Assembly (NCBI RefSeq): GCF_963924675.1
Contig: NC_089239.1
Coordinates: 32,387,818-32,451,817 of the forward strand
Origin: Phocoena phocoena
Taxonomy: Eukaryota; Chordata; Mammalia; Artiodactyla; Phocoenidae
Direction of reading: 5' to 3'
DNA: 64,000 nt
Shown: positions 1-12,808 of the stretch, in pieces
How positions within the stretch are numbered: position 1 is the first letter of the stretch
How the letters are laid out: each line of letters starts with the position of its first letter
Made by a program: the position numbers and the translations under genes
Notes under the pieces: model-generated
Told to the model about the DNA's origin: nothing
What the model saw: the letters and a program-made list of their open reading frames with translations, nothing else
The model's database searches: none

Positions 1-802
1 AGAAAAAGAATTCAGAATAATCATAGTGAAGATGACCCACGTCCTCAGAAAAAGAGTGGAGGCAAAGATAATGAAGACGCAAGAAATGTTTAACAAAGAT
101 CTAGAAGAATTAAAGAACAAACAAACAGAGATGAAAAATACAATAACTGAAATGAAAAATACACTAGAAGGAATCAATAGCAGAATAACTGAGGCAGAAG
201 AACGGATAAGGGATCTGGAAGACAGAATGGTGGAATTCACTGCTGCAGAACAGAATAAAGAAAAAAGAATTTAAAGAAATGAAGGCAGCCTAAGAGACCT
301 CTGGGACAACATTAAATGCAACAACATTCGCATTATAGGGGTCCCAGAAGGAGAAGAGAGAGAGAAAGGACCTGAGAAAATATTTGAAGAGATTATAGTC
401 GAAAACTTCCCTAACATGGGAAAGGAAATAGCCACCCAAGTCCAGGAAGTGCAGAGAGTCCCATACAGGATAAACCCACGGAGAAACATGCTGAGACACG
501 TAGTAATCAAATTGGCAAAAATTAAAGACAAAGAAAAATTATTCAAAGCAGCAAGGGAAAAATGACAAATAACATACAAGGGAACTCCCATAAGGTTAAC
601 AGCTGATTTCTTAGCAGAAACTCTACAAGCCAGAAGAGAGTGGCATGGTATAATTAAAGTGATGAAAGGGAAGAACCTACAACCAAGAGTACTCTACCTG
701 GCAAGGATCTCATTCAGATTCGATGGAGAAATCACAAGCTTTACAGACAAGCAAAAGCTAAGAGAATTCAGCACCATCAAACCAGCTCACAACAAATGCT
801 AA
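1..802 (+). pseudogene. L1 ORF1 (RNA-binding chaperone) remnant, 5'-partial
   Basis: L1 ORF1 encodes the trimeric coiled-coil RNA-binding protein that coats L1 RNA. The readable part starts in a coiled-coil stretch (positions 26-274, rich in E, K and heptad-like N/M/L: KNTLEGINSRITEAEERI) and runs in one frame into the RRM-like and C-terminal regions. I see three lesions: an in-frame TAA at 272-274, an in-frame TGA at 563-565 (plausibly a decayed CGA), and a one-base loss near 785 that shifts the last codons, so reading stops at 800-802 instead of about 15 bases later. The N-terminus lies left of the window. Seen: frame and stops. Inferred: which lesions are ancestral. Confidence 0.93.
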
Positions 803-874
803 AGGAACTTCTCTAAGTGGGAAATACAAGATAAGAAAAGGACCTACCAAAACAAACCCATAACAATTAAGAAA

Positions 875-3800
875 ATGGTAATAGGAGCATGCATATCAAT
901 AATTACCTTAAACGTGAATGGATTAAATGCTCCAACCAAAAGACACAGGCTTGCTGAATGGATACAAAAGCAAGACCCATATATATGCTGTCTACAAGAG
1001 ACCCACTTCAGATATAGAGGCACACACACACTGAAAGTGAGGGGGTGGAAAAAGATATTCCATGCAAATGGAAATCAAAAGAAAGCTGTAGTAGCAATTC
1101 TCATATCACACAAAATAGACTTTAAAATAAAGAATGTTACAAGAGACAAGGAAGGACAGTACATAATGTTCAAGGGATCAATCCAAGAAGCAGATATAAC
1201 AATTATAAATACATATGCACCCAACATAGGAGCACCTCAATACATAAGGCAACTGTGAACAGCTATAAAAGAGGAAATCGACAGTAACACAAAAATAGTG
1301 CAGGATTTTAACACCTCACTTACACCAATGGATAGATCACCCAAACAGAAAATTAATAAGGAAACACAAGCTTTAAATGACACAATAGACCAGATAGATT
1401 TAGTTGATATTTATAGGACATTCCATCCAAAAACTGCAAATTACACTTTCTTCTCAAGTGCGCACAGAACATTCTCTAGGATACATCACATCTTGGGTCA
1501 CAAATCAAGCCTCAGTAAATTTAAGAAAATGGAAATCATATCAAGCACCTTTTCTGACCACAATGCTATGAGATTAGAAATCAATTACAGGGAAAAAAAA
1601 GTAAGAAACACAAACACATGGAGGCTAAAAAATACGTTACTAAATAACCAAGATATCACTGAAGAAATCAGAAAATACCTAGAGACAAATGACAATGAAA
1701 ACACGACAATCCAAAACCTAAGGGATACAGCAAAAGCAGTTCTAAGAGGGAAGTTTATAGCTATACAAGCTTACCTCAAGAAATAAGAAAAATCTCAAAT
1801 AAATAATCTAACGTTACACCCAAAGGAACTAGAGAAAGAACAAACAAAACCCTAAGTTAGCAGAAGGAAAGAAATCATAAATATCAGAGCAGAAATAAAT
1901 GAAATAGAAACAAAGAACACAATAGCAAAGATCAATAAAACTAAAATCTGGTTCTTTGAGACGATAAACAAAATTGATAAACCATTAGCCAGACTCATCA
2001 AGGAAAAAATGGGAGAGGACTCAAATCAATAAATTTAGAAATGAAAAAGGAAAAGTTACAACAGACATGGCAGATATACAAAGCATCCTAAGAGACTACT
2101 ACAAGCAACTCTATGCCAATAAAATGGACAACCTGGAAGAAACAGACAAATGCTTAGAAAGGTATAACCTTCCAAGACTGAACCAGGAAGAAATAGAAAA
2201 TACGAACAGACCAATCACAAGTAATGAAATTGAAAATTTGATTAAAAATCTTCCAACAAACGAAAGTCCAAGGCCAGACGGCTTCACAGGTGAATTCTAT
2301 CACACATTTAGAGAACAGGTAACATCAATCCTCCTCAAACTCTTCCAAAAAATTGCAGAGGAAGGAAAACTCCCAAACCCATTCTATGAGGCAACCATAA
2401 CCCTGATAGCAAAAGCAGACAAAGATACTACAAAAAAAGAAAATTACAGACCAATATCACTTATGAACATAGATGCAAAAATCCTTAACAAAATACTAGC
2501 AAACAGAATCCAACAACACGTTAAAAGGGTCATACACCATGGTCAAGTGGGATTTATCCCAGAGATGCAAGGATTCTTTAATATACGCAAAACAATCAAT
2601 GTCATACACCATATTAACAAATTGAAGAATAAAAACCATATGATCATCTCAATAGATGCAGAAAATGCTTTTGACTAAATTCAACACCCATTTATGATAA
2701 AAACTCTCCAGAAAGTGGGCATAGAGGGAACCTACTTCAACACAATAAAGGCCATATACGACAAGCCCACAGCAAACATCATTCTCAATGGTGAAAAACT
2801 GAAAGCATTTCCTCTAAGATCAGGAGCAAGACCGGGATATCCACTCTCACCACTATTATTCAACATAGTTTTGGAAGTCCTAGCCATGGCAATCAGAGAA
2901 GAAAAAGAAATAAAAGGAATTCAAATTGCAAAAGAAGAAGTAAAACTGTCACTGTTTGTAGATGACATGATACTCTACATAGAGAATCCTAAAGATGCCA
3001 CCAGAAAACTACTAGAGCTACTCAATGAATTTGGTAAAGTTGCAGGATACAAAATTAATGCACAGAAATCTCTTGCATTCCTGTACACTAATGATGAAAA
3101 TTCTGAAAGAGAAATTAGGAAAATACTTCCATTTACCATTGCAACAAAAAGAATAAAATACCTAGGAATAAACCTACTGAGGGAGACAAAAGACCTGTAT
3201 GCAGAAAATTAGAAGACACTGATGAAGGTAATTAAAGATGATACCAACAGAGGGAGAGATATACCATGTTCTTGGATTGGAAGAATCAATGTTGTGAAAA
3301 TGACTATACTACCCAAAGCCATCTACAGATTCAATGTAATCCCTATCAAATTACCAATGGCATTTTTTACAGAACTAGAACAAATAATCTTAAAATTTGT
3401 ATGGAGACACAAAAGACCACGAATAGTCAAAGCTGTCTTGAGGGAAAAACATGGAGCTGAAGGAAACAGACTCTCTGACTTCAGACTATACTACAAAGCT
3501 ACAGTAATCAAGAGAATATGGTATTGGTACAAAAACAGACATATAGATCAACGGAACAGGATAGAAAGCCCAGAGATAAACCCATGCACCTATGGCCAAC
3601 TAATGTATGATAAAGGAGGCAAGGATATACAATGGAGAAAAGACAGTCTCTTCAATAAGTGGTGCTGGGAAAACTGGACAGCTACATGTAAAAGAATGAA
3701 ATTAGAACACTCCCTAACACCACACACAAAAAGAAATTCAAAATTGATTAGAGACCTAAATATAAGACCGGGCACTATAAAACTCTTAGAGGAAAACATA

Positions 3801-4680
3801 GGAAGAACACTCTTTGACATAAATGACAGCAAGATCCTTTCTGACCCACCTCCTAGAGAAATGGAAATAAAAACAAAAATAAACAAATGGGACCTATTGA
3901 AACTTAAAAGCTTTTGCACAGCAAAGGAAACCATAAAGAAGACAAAAAGACAACCTTCAGAATGGGAGAAAATATTTGCAAATGAATCATCGGAGAAAGG
4001 ATTAATCTCCAAAATACATAAACAGCTCATGCAGCTCAGTATTAAAAAAAACAAACAACCCAATCCAAAAATGGGCAGAAGACCTAAATAGACATTTCTC
4101 CAAGGAAGACATACAGATGGCCAAGAGGCACATGAAAAGCTGCTCAACATCACTAATTATTAGAGAAATGCGAATCAAAACTACAATGAGGTATCACCTC
4201 ACACCATTTAGAATGGGCATCATAAGAAAATCTACAGATAACAAATGTTGGAGAGAGTGTGGAGAAAAGGGAATCCTCTTGCACTGTTGGTGGGAATGTA
4301 AATTGATACAGCCACTATGGAGAACAGTATGGAGGTTCCTTAAAAAACTAGAAATAGAACTACCATATGACCCAGCAATCCCACTACTGGGCATATATCC
4401 AGAGAAAACCATAATTCAAAATGAAACATGCACCCCAATGTTCATTGCAGCAGTATTTACAACAGCCAGGTTATGGAAGCAACCTAAATGCCCATCGATA
4501 GATGAATGGATAAAGAAGATGTGGTACATATGTACAATGGAATATTACTCAACCATAAAAAGGAACGAAATTGGGTCATTTGTGGAGACGTGGATGGATC
4601 TAGAGTCTGTCATACAGAGTGAAGTAAGTCAGAAAGAGAAAAACAAATATCGTATATTAACGCCTATATGTGGAATCTAG
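875..4680 (+). pseudogene. L1 ORF2 (endonuclease/reverse transcriptase) remnant
   Basis: ORF2 encodes the endonuclease and reverse transcriptase that copy L1 RNA into DNA at the target site. The ATG at 875 opens an AP-endonuclease-like N-terminus (ITLNVNGLNAPTKRHRLAEW, then CLQETHF). The reverse-transcriptase region follows from about 2260, with an FVDD active-site motif at 2954-2965. The cysteine-containing C-terminus ends at the TAG at 4678-4680. Lesions: in-frame stops at 1256-1258, 2676-2678 and 3210-3212; a frame change between 1786 and 2067; another between about 4040 and 4117, near an A-run at 4045. The domains are in order and nearly complete. It is a dead copy, not a host gene. Confidence 0.95.
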
Positions 4681-4920
4681 ATAAATGGTAGAGAAGAACT
4701 GGTTTGTAGGGCAGAAGTTGAGACACAGATGTAGAGAACAAACGTATGGTCACCAAGGAGGGAAAGCAGCGGGGCGGGGGTGGTGGTGGTGGTGTGATGA
4801 ATTGGGCGATTGGGATTGACATGTATACACTGTTGTTTATAAAATTGATGACTAATAAGAAAAATAAATAAATAAGTAATAAACATTTTTAAAAATTAAA
4901 TAAAAATAAATAAATAATAT
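4681..4920 (+). other. L1 3' UTR and A-rich tail
   Basis: Follows the ORF2 stop directly. It contains a G-rich segment with a short GGT run (about 4768-4795), typical of L1 3' UTRs, then a conserved-looking GATTGACATGTATACACTG segment and an AATAAA/AAATAAAT-rich tail. This 3' end differs from the one used by the copies at 36993-37993, 57758-58757 and 60718-64000. Confidence 0.85.
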
Positions 4921-5235
4921 TGGTTCCTAAAAGAATCAACTAGGTAATAGTGTAATAAGAAATTACAAGGCTAAGGTGTGGAATATCCTGGATGTCAGTG
5001 AAAAGGGCCCAGCATTTGGGATCATTCTGGCCCATATTAAAACAAGACAAACAGCTGAGGGAATGAGCAGGAAACCTTTCTCCTTGTGGAACCAGCAGGA
5101 CAGGAGCTGGAGTACAGAGCATGCTAACTCTCCAGCACTGTAAACCACCTGTATTTAAATTTGAGGATTTAATGTGCTGTATCCTGAGGGTAAATAGAAA
5201 TGGAAGCAAACAAGCCCTTACATACACTATAGCAC
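4921..5235. other. No assignable feature
   Basis: About 315 bp of moderately AT-rich sequence between L1 pieces. It may belong to the L1-like relic that follows, but I recognise no motif. The only open frame (4940-5269, minus) has no recognisable domain. Confidence 0.5.
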
Positions 5236-5620
5236 TCCCATGCGTTATATCAGTGATCAAGAAAAACACCTCATACCCTGATACCGGGCTGGGTTAATCA
5301 GGTATTTCTAATGTCCTCAGGTACCTGAAAGAGGTTAACAAATTCTCTCTGGAAGAATATGACCTCATCCAATACTCTGACAATTATTTTTAAAAAATAA
5401 TATTTCAACTAAAATGTTTAGCACACAATCAATGATGTCTAGGGACATAAGAAAACATGCCATCTAAATGGAGACCAATACACACAAAATATTAAGCAAA
5501 AATTGGTTCTCAGTAACTGCTGATAGTATAATCAATAGATATAGTTTATAAATAACTATGCTTCCTATGGAGATAAAAGGAAAGCATTAGCATTTCAGCA
5601 AAGATACTGCTAATATATAG
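5236..5620 (+). mobile_element. Ancient L1M/HAL1-like 5'-region relic
   Basis: The run of phrases around 5310-5480 (CTGGAAGAATATGACCTCAT, then TTAGCACACAATCAATGATG) and the ATAACTATGCTTCCTATGG stretch near 5553 resemble the non-coding 5' region of old mammalian L1 elements in sense orientation. No ORF survives. Assignment rests on remembered consensus, not on an alignment, and the edges are approximate. Confidence 0.45.
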
Positions 5621-5649
5621 GTCTTAGATCCCAAAGAAAATATGTTTCC

Positions 5650-6240
5650 ACCAGGAATCACAACAATGGTCGCTCTGAATCACAGCTGAGGCTAACACAT
5701 TGTCACTTATGGCCCAGCAATCAGCAACAAATGGGATCACAGTTGACTGATCCTGTTTATCAAGGGAGAAATGGAATTGCTACTCTAAAACTGGCTCAAG
5801 AAGAATGTCTGGAATTCAGATAGTTCTCTGGTAGTACTGTTTAGTGATGTGCCTGTCCAGTACTACAAGTTAATGAAAGACCACAACACCACCAAATAAG
5901 TAAGATCACTAATGACCCAGAATTTTTCATAATGATTTGGTTCATTCTATAAAATTAAGAACCATGATTGGATAAGGCTCTAGCTGAGGGCAAAGAGAAG
6001 AAATTGGTATTAGAAAAAAGAAATTATAAATATCAACTACAGCCTTGTAACAATTAGCAGAAACTTTGGCAGAATCTCATCCCCATATACTAATATTGTA
6101 TATAAGATGAGCTGGTGATGGTGGTCATTAAGTTATATGATATCTAAAGGGGATGATGATTGGTCTAGCAGATGAAAATACATCACAGAAAAACACAGAG
6201 ACTTTTAAGAAGGTTTGGTCTCTTATTTTAGGGTTCATAA
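5650..6240 (+). mobile_element. ERVL-type endogenous retrovirus relic (3' pol / dUTPase region)
   Basis: Old, stop-filled sequence in sense orientation. Its order of phrases matches the end of the ERVL pol gene, where a dUTPase domain follows integrase: a TATCAAGGGAGAAATGGAAT block at 5759-5778, an AGAATGTCTGGAATTCAGAT block near 5802, a GTTAATGAAAGACCACAACA block near 5870, and a GCTGAGGGCAAAGAGAAG block near 5983 followed by TTATAAATATCAACTACAG. No open frame of useful length remains and no flanking LTR was recognised, so it is a defunct fragment. MaLR internal sequence is a possible alternative. Confidence 0.55.
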
Positions 6241-7975
6241 CGGATACAGCTTCCTAGCACCATTTTTGTTTGGCAAAATATGATGCTACCACCAATGAGT
6301 GCAGAAGTTTAAATAAGAGTAGAAGATGTACATAAAGAAGATGTACATAATTGTCCAAGGGGGTGGATGTACTAGATACAGTTTGTTGATTTTCAGAAAT
6401 ATTCTCACTCTTCTAAGTGCTCACTGAATTTCTTGGATTCTTTTCACAACAGGGTTCAGTTGTACTCTTCCACGGAGAGGCACTGTGTACGATTTGGCAG
6501 GCAGAACCAAAGAGAGGTCATCCTGATTTGGTGGTGACCACTGGGGACAAGCACGTGGGCACCGGCACGGCGGATGTGTGGTTTTGCTCATGACTCGGGG
6601 TCTTATCTTTTGACAAGTACTAGCCACAGCGCTACAGGCAAGTCGGATCATTCATGACCGAGACCAGCAGCCACGGAGTCAGGAACACCTTCCTGAACCC
6701 ACTTTAGAAGGTTAGGATCTTTGCGATCAAGTTTAGTTATTTGCTATCATGAGACTAGAATTTTCATATCTGTATCAAGTGTGGCTGACACTGGAAGTAG
6801 GAAATGACCTTTTAAAGGTATCAGAATTTAAATATCAAAAACAAATTACACATATTTATGTGTGTGTAAATTTTTTTTCTCTTAGATCCTCCTTTCTGAA
6901 CAATTGCAAATATGGATAGCAGCATGTAGATTAAAGGAAGAGCAGTGTGTAGCAGAGTTGTTACCTGTGGAAAAGAAGCAGAAACGGTAAGAAGGAAGGA
7001 CACCAGAGGAGAAGTCTTCTACATGTTGATATGGGTCCACTCTGTCACTGCTTTAAAAGGACCTGAGGACAATGGTAAAGACGAAATGACTCTACCACCT
7101 GGACTTCAGATGTACTCCTGGTCAGCTCTGTATGACAACAGGTCATTTCTAGTTAAGAATTTTACTTATGTGCTTTTCTGATCATTATGGGTTAAATTAG
7201 CATTGCAACATATGCAAGAATACTTAGGAATATGGAAAAACTATTTGCTGTTAAGTATAACAGGCAGGATACAAAATGTAATATACCATTACAGTGTACA
7301 TTGTGTTTATGATTCTAATTTACATGTAAAAATACATATTTGATGGCTATTCATGATATGTTAACAATGGTTAATTCTGGTGCGGGAATCATGAAATCAT
7401 GGTCGTTTTTCTCCCTGAAAAGTTTTCCAACATTTTCAATTAATATGTATTATCAAAAAATAATTACTTAAGGAAAGGAATTTTTATCTCAGTGCAGACT
7501 GTGCAGTTCCAGTTAGTGAATGCTGGTTTGAATAAGCTATTTTCTGTTTGTGCCAAACATTATAATATGCCAAAATTAGTAATTTCAACAAATCACAAAA
7601 TTCAGTTATACCTCAACTGTTTCAATTACACAGTACAACACAGGATGAGAATTTGAACCATAGTTAATACTATAAATGCAGAGAGATACACAATTCACGC
7701 CTGACTTATACCAACATTTGCAGCGACATTATGAAGGGACAGTAAGGTGCAGGTTTGTGATCTGATCTTCAAATAATAGGAGAGTTCAGAAATCTCCTTA
7801 TTTTAAATGGTCCTCATTTTTAGGTTCACTCCAAGAAAGAAAGCAGTTTGGGAAACTGGGTGTGACACAATGAACTCTCAAAACAAAGGGGATTTTTCAC
7901 CTTACCATGTAAACCACACACAAAGATGCATGAAGAATTAATCTAACAAGTGTAGGAGTTTAAAATAGGGGCAAA
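6241..7975. other. Unassigned sequence with one GC-richer patch
   Basis: Mostly AT-rich with no recognised repeat or gene. The segment 6430-6700 is clearly GC-richer than its surroundings and contains several CpGs. A 76-codon minus-strand open frame (6421-6651) crosses it but shows no domain I know and no splice or promoter context. Confidence 0.5.
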
Positions 7976-7979
7976 ACCT

Positions 7980-8265
7980 CACTGAGTTTCAGGAGTGAAT
8001 TCCACCAAACATTTAAAGAATTAATGCCAATCCTTCCTAATTTCCAAAAAACTGAAGAGGAGAGAGCATTCCTACATTTATTTTACGAGGCCACCATAAC
8101 CCTGATACCAAAGCTAGGTGAGGACACTAAAGAATAGAAAACTAAAGGTCAATATCCCTGATAACACAGATGCAAGAATTCTCAACAAAATACTAACAAA
8201 CAGAATTCAACAGAACAATAAAAGAATCATACACCATAATCAAGTGGAATTTGTACATGAGATAA
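7980..8265 (+). mobile_element. Ancient L1 ORF2 fragment (reverse-transcriptase region)
   Basis: A sense L1 piece covering the RT region. It holds the GAGGCCACCATAACCCTGAT block at 8087-8106, then ATGCAAGAATTCTCAACAAA near 8170 and the CATACACCATAATCAAGTGG block near 8229, which parallel 2388-2550 of the first L1. It is far more diverged and contains stops and indels, so it belongs to an older subfamily. Confidence 0.8.
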
Positions 8266-9935
8266 TGTACTATATTATCACTATATAAGATAATATGTTT
8301 ACTCACTATAAGATAATATATTTACTAGCAGGGAACCAAGAGTGAAAAACAAAATACTGAAAACATTTAACATAAAAATCTGTGCTAGACCTAAGTACAG
8401 AATTGGAGTTGAGAAGGGAATGTTTAAAAAAAGTGTCAATCCCAAACTGGACACTTCTAAGAGTTGATGGGAGTTCAAAAACTAATTAACTCTATTCTAT
8501 ATACTTTTATGAAATATTTATTGAACAGAATGTTGGGTTTATTCTACTATTTATTTAAAAAATATTTATATTCAAAATATCACTGAAAACAAATTCCTTC
8601 TATAAATTGACATCTATCTACATTTATTAAACTGAAATTGCATGAACATTTTATTGATTATATGAGCTTTAAAAACAGCATACATAAAATTATTATTCTG
8701 TATTATATTTCTATATCTCAAAATTTATATTATCTGATCTAATATTCAATATTCTGTAACTAGCATTTTCTGAAAAGTTTGTTTCTAAATCGTCTTATTA
8801 TTCTTTTCTTATAAAGTTGCCAACAATAGTCTTCAAAGTTGCATTTTATGATGAACAAATTTTAAATATCTTATGCCTTTGTTTATTCTTTGTTGTAGAC
8901 CGTAATTTTTTAAATTTAGGAAACACTTTCTCTACAGCTTACCTGGTTAAGTCAGAGGGAATTTTTAATTATATGTATTTGGTTTTGAAATGTGTACATA
9001 TTATCCTAACTATTTTCATAAGTATAATCTGTTTTGCCTTCATTAGATTACATTTTTTTACAAATAGTATTTAAATGAAAGAAACTTGCTAAATTGGATA
9101 ACTCTTTATATGCTTTGTCAAATTTAGATGCTACAAAATGTTTAGGACTCAATGTAATTCCTATATGCTATGAAATATAATTTTATTCAGTTACAAGTAG
9201 GAGCTCCTTTGAAAAAAAATATCCCCAATTATAACATTTAAAAATTGATTCTGGTACACAATTTAAAACCCACCAGTTAATATTTTTACTTGTGTCCTTG
9301 ACAGTAAAGTGATACATTTTAATGTTTTTTTCTATTCCAAATCTTTTATTTCAATAATTGTATTTCAATTGCAATCTTAAACACTGAAAAAATTTGGAGG
9401 TATCATTATTAACAAATTAATTTAAAGAGCTTACAAAAGTTATAAGCAAAAAAGACAAAATCAGAGAAGTCATTAAAATAAAAATCAAAACATTTGTAAG
9501 ACACTTAGATGGATTTATAAATTCTTATGTTTTAAAATTCCAACTGATAATAGGCAGGACAGAATAAAACACATGCTGAAGTATCTTTTTGTCTTCAGTA
9601 GCATCTTCCTTACTAAAATTAGTTACAGTAAACTATATAGAGAATATATTTATACATTTTGAAAACTGGCTTCTGATTCAATGACTAAATAGTATAGTTT
9701 ATTTGGAAGTATTTGAGAATTATGTCTGCAACAGAATCAATTCCAAGTACATTTCATTTATAGGTTTTTTTCCTGTGCACCTTTGCAGAAAATCAATTAA
9801 CCGTGTATGTGTGAGTGTCCTTGTACTTTGCAGCAGAGAGCTCTTGCATGTATTTTGTAGGATTTCCACCTATGTATTTAATTTTTGTGGTGTAGTTGTG
9901 AATGGTACTATTAAAATTCAACTTCCAAGTTTTCA
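8266..9935. other. Unassigned AT-rich sequence
   Basis: AT-rich, low-complexity-leaning sequence without a convincing gene. A short imperfect tandem duplication lies at 8284-8326 (20-bp unit, 23-bp spacing). Open frames at 8817-9074 and 9703-9942 have biased, hydrophobic, AT-driven composition and no domain. Confidence 0.5.
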
Positions 9936-9939
9936 TTTC

Positions 9940-10200
9940 TAAAATATAGAAATAGTATTGCTTTTTGTATGTTTAACTTGTGTTCTGGAGGCCTTGTTAA
10001 ACTCATTTATTTGTTGAGGTAGCTTCTTAACAGATTGTGTGCAGTTCTATATGTTGATAATTATGTCTGAGAACAGGGTTTATAAATCTCTTCTTTTCCA
10101 GTCTTTTAATTTGACTTTTTTTGCTTAACGAAGATTTTTAATAAGAAGATTTTAATAATTAAGTGAGAATCCTTTTTGCTATAATGCTATATGTATCATG
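9940..10200 (-). mobile_element. Ancient L1 ORF2 fragment, antisense
   Basis: The stretch TTTTTGTATGTTTAACTTGT (9962-9981) followed by GGCCTTGTTAAACTCATTTA (9991-10010) and a TCTGAGAACAGGGTTTATAA segment near 10066 resembles the antisense of the L1 ORF2 region downstream of the RT active site. The equivalent in the minus-strand L1 here lies near 62690-62800. It is heavily diverged and its edges are approximate. Confidence 0.5.
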
Positions 10201-12750
10201 GAAAATTGTCTTTGTGTTATCACCTCAAAATAAACAGTTTTATCATCATTATTTAATTTTTAACTGAATTTAAGTAGCATTCATAAAGTACCAGATCTTC
10301 CACATTTAAGTTCACCCTGTAAACTAGCTGTTCCTCCCAACCCCATCCCCATTCTGAGCGTCCTCTGGTCACGCCCCTCCCGACGGGACAAGGTGTCTAT
10401 AGGGACAATTGGAAATAACCACACCAAATACCACTCCTCAGATACCGGAGGAGTATATACACAGAATCTTTACAGAATATATACAGAATCTTTTAAAGTT
10501 GTTCTTGTGATTATGTTGCATAGTTAGTGAAAAGTAATGAGAACATGATCACAAAACCAATTTCAAGAGATTCATATTATTGTTATTATATTTCTCTCAA
10601 GAAAGTTTATCATATTCAGTGCTTATAGTATTTTTTCTTTTGATGTATGTGTGTGTCTATCTTTTCTCAGTGGTTGACTGCAAACTCATTGAGAGGAGAA
10701 TTGTGAATCACTCATCTAGGTATCATCTAAACCATACTGCAGGTTAAATGTTTATTGAATATATGTTTTTCCCATAAAAGCTAGGAAATTGAGATTTTCA
10801 AAAGCCAAAGAGCTACAATGTATGTTATATGAAGTTGAGAGTTTCCTTTCATTTATCTTAAGACGTATTCTTTAGTGATGCCAGATACTGGAAAGGCAAG
10901 CTATAGCCTCTCCACACTTGATTGTAGTTTTATTCATAACCAGTATGAATTTAATAAGTAGCCAGTAATTCCTTGTTTTAGAAATCCAGAATTTGTTAGC
11001 ATGTTTTCTTGTGGTGAACTATTTTGTATTCTTTAAGCCTCCAAATTAAGTGCATTTTAAGATGTAGACAGTGACACCGAAATACACCTAAGACTATAAT
11101 TGGTAGTAAAATAACACAGTTGTATCTGTTTGCATGTAAATTACTGCTATTATGAGTTATGGTTCTTCCTGAAATTGTAAAATAATAGTTGGGTTATAAT
11201 TTTAGTAGACAGTAACTATTGCTGTCCCTGAGTATTCATTACAGATACCAACTATTGATTCGAAGGATATGGCTTTTTACTTAAAAGTGTGCCATCTTGA
11301 CAAGCACATCTGACAGCATATAAGTATTTATTAGAAAACTAGGCACCAGATCTACATGCTTCACTCTGTTAGGACAAATCTATAGCATTTCAGTTTGTTT
11401 AAAATTCATTTTAAAAGTGGCATAGACATTAAAAGTGTCTTTGGATCACCATACATAGCATAATAAGAATTATTAAATCAACCATCCCTGACCTTCTCCC
11501 TGAAAATAATATTGTATTTTTTGTATACCAATATTTTGAAAATGGTGAATTTTGTTTTATAGCAGTATCAATAGTACATCTTGGTTCCAAATATAATTAG
11601 GGTTATAAAAAGTGCTAATTGGCATATACTCACGCCAAGAAATCATCATTTGGGCTTGGTTATATTTGTTTTGAAGTTCTCATGCCTTAATGACCTCCAG
11701 GACATTAAAACATCATTTCTGGTGCCTATTTAAAGAAATAACGATTTCAGTAATTTTTGTCATATTAATATGCAAATTAATTAATCAAAAACATTGTAAC
11801 AAAATCACTTAAGGTACTGTTAGTTTATTATTTCTTTGTGGAATTTCCATTTACATTTTGCCTTAAACTATAGAAAAATTATTATGACAAATAATGGTTT
11901 TAAGTTTTATATCTTATTTGGTTTATATATAATATGCAGTGGAAGTACAGATTCTGTAACGGTCTTGCTTTCAGAAATGGATAAAGTTAACTATTTTAAG
12001 ATTAAAGGATGGATAATTTAGAAGAGAAAAATAAGTGGTATAAAAAAACAGATTTGCTAAAAACTCTCCAGAAAAAGAATATTCTTAAAAAGTATGATTT
12101 TATTAAGGCTATCCTTCTAATCGAATAAGATGGAGACACATACTAAGCCAAATAATGAAGCTGCTTAAGATTCAGTAGAAAGTTGCTCAGAAGAATCTCA
12201 AGGTGACACTCAGCCCTTATTTCTTTCCAAGGACTGCCTGAGCGGGACCTGCAGCCCGTGCTGACTGCAATACAGGCCTCATGACCATGACTGATTGAAG
12301 GAGGAGGGTGCTCTTTATCCAAATGGGGCCAGTGGATGACTTTTTCAATGGAATTTTTAAATGGGGTCAGTTTATGGCAAATATTAGATTGTGGGGTGTT
12401 GACTTGAGGCAATGGGAGTCCTGTAGGAGCAGCTGTGATTATTCATGAATAACCAAAGCAGAGGAGCTGCAGAGAAAGAGGGGAAGACTCCTGAAGATTC
12501 CTGAAATAAGAGAGTTGAGGTCCCAGACAGATTGCTACAGTCCCAGGTGTGGTTCATTTAGACTTAAATTTTATGATACCTTTAAATATTCCTAAGAAGT
12601 ATACTTTTTCTCCCCCCAGTTTAAACTTGTTCAAGTGGCTTCTTTTCCTTGAAACCAAGGGTTATTGATTAAGACTTTTCTTCACTCAGTTTAATCATCC
12701 TCCTACCATAGATTCAGCAAATATTTCATTTTGGCATATATCTTACAAAT
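10201..12750. other. Unassigned AT-rich sequence
   Basis: About 2.5 kb without a recognised gene or repeat. GC-richer spots lie at 10310-10400 (CpG-containing) and at 12200-12500. Neither has a convincing open frame, splice pattern or repeat identity. Confidence 0.5.
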
Positions 12751-12808
12751 TCATTGTAATTGAGATAGTGTTGTAGTTGATAAGAAAATTAATACGTTAC
12801 ATAATATT

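Larger units (their letters stand above)
1..4920 (+). mobile_element. Near-full-length L1 retrotransposon, inactive (left end cut by window)
   Basis: A LINE-1 in sense orientation. It shows an ORF1 remnant (1-802), a 72-bp inter-ORF spacer, an ORF2 remnant (875-4680), and a 3' UTR ending in an A-rich tail of AAATA-type repeats near 4850-4920. The ORF order, ORF2 length (about 1,268 codons against roughly 1,275 in the family) and endonuclease and reverse-transcriptase motifs identify it. Both ORFs carry stops and frameshifts, so it cannot move on its own. The 5' UTR and the 5' target duplication lie outside the window. Its 3' UTR differs from the other long L1 copies here, which suggests a separate lineage. 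Confidence 0.96.

Noticed and set aside
6421..6651. Minus-strand 76-codon frame in a GC-richer patch.
   Set aside because: No domain, no promoter or splice context, and the rich composition alone can create such a frame.
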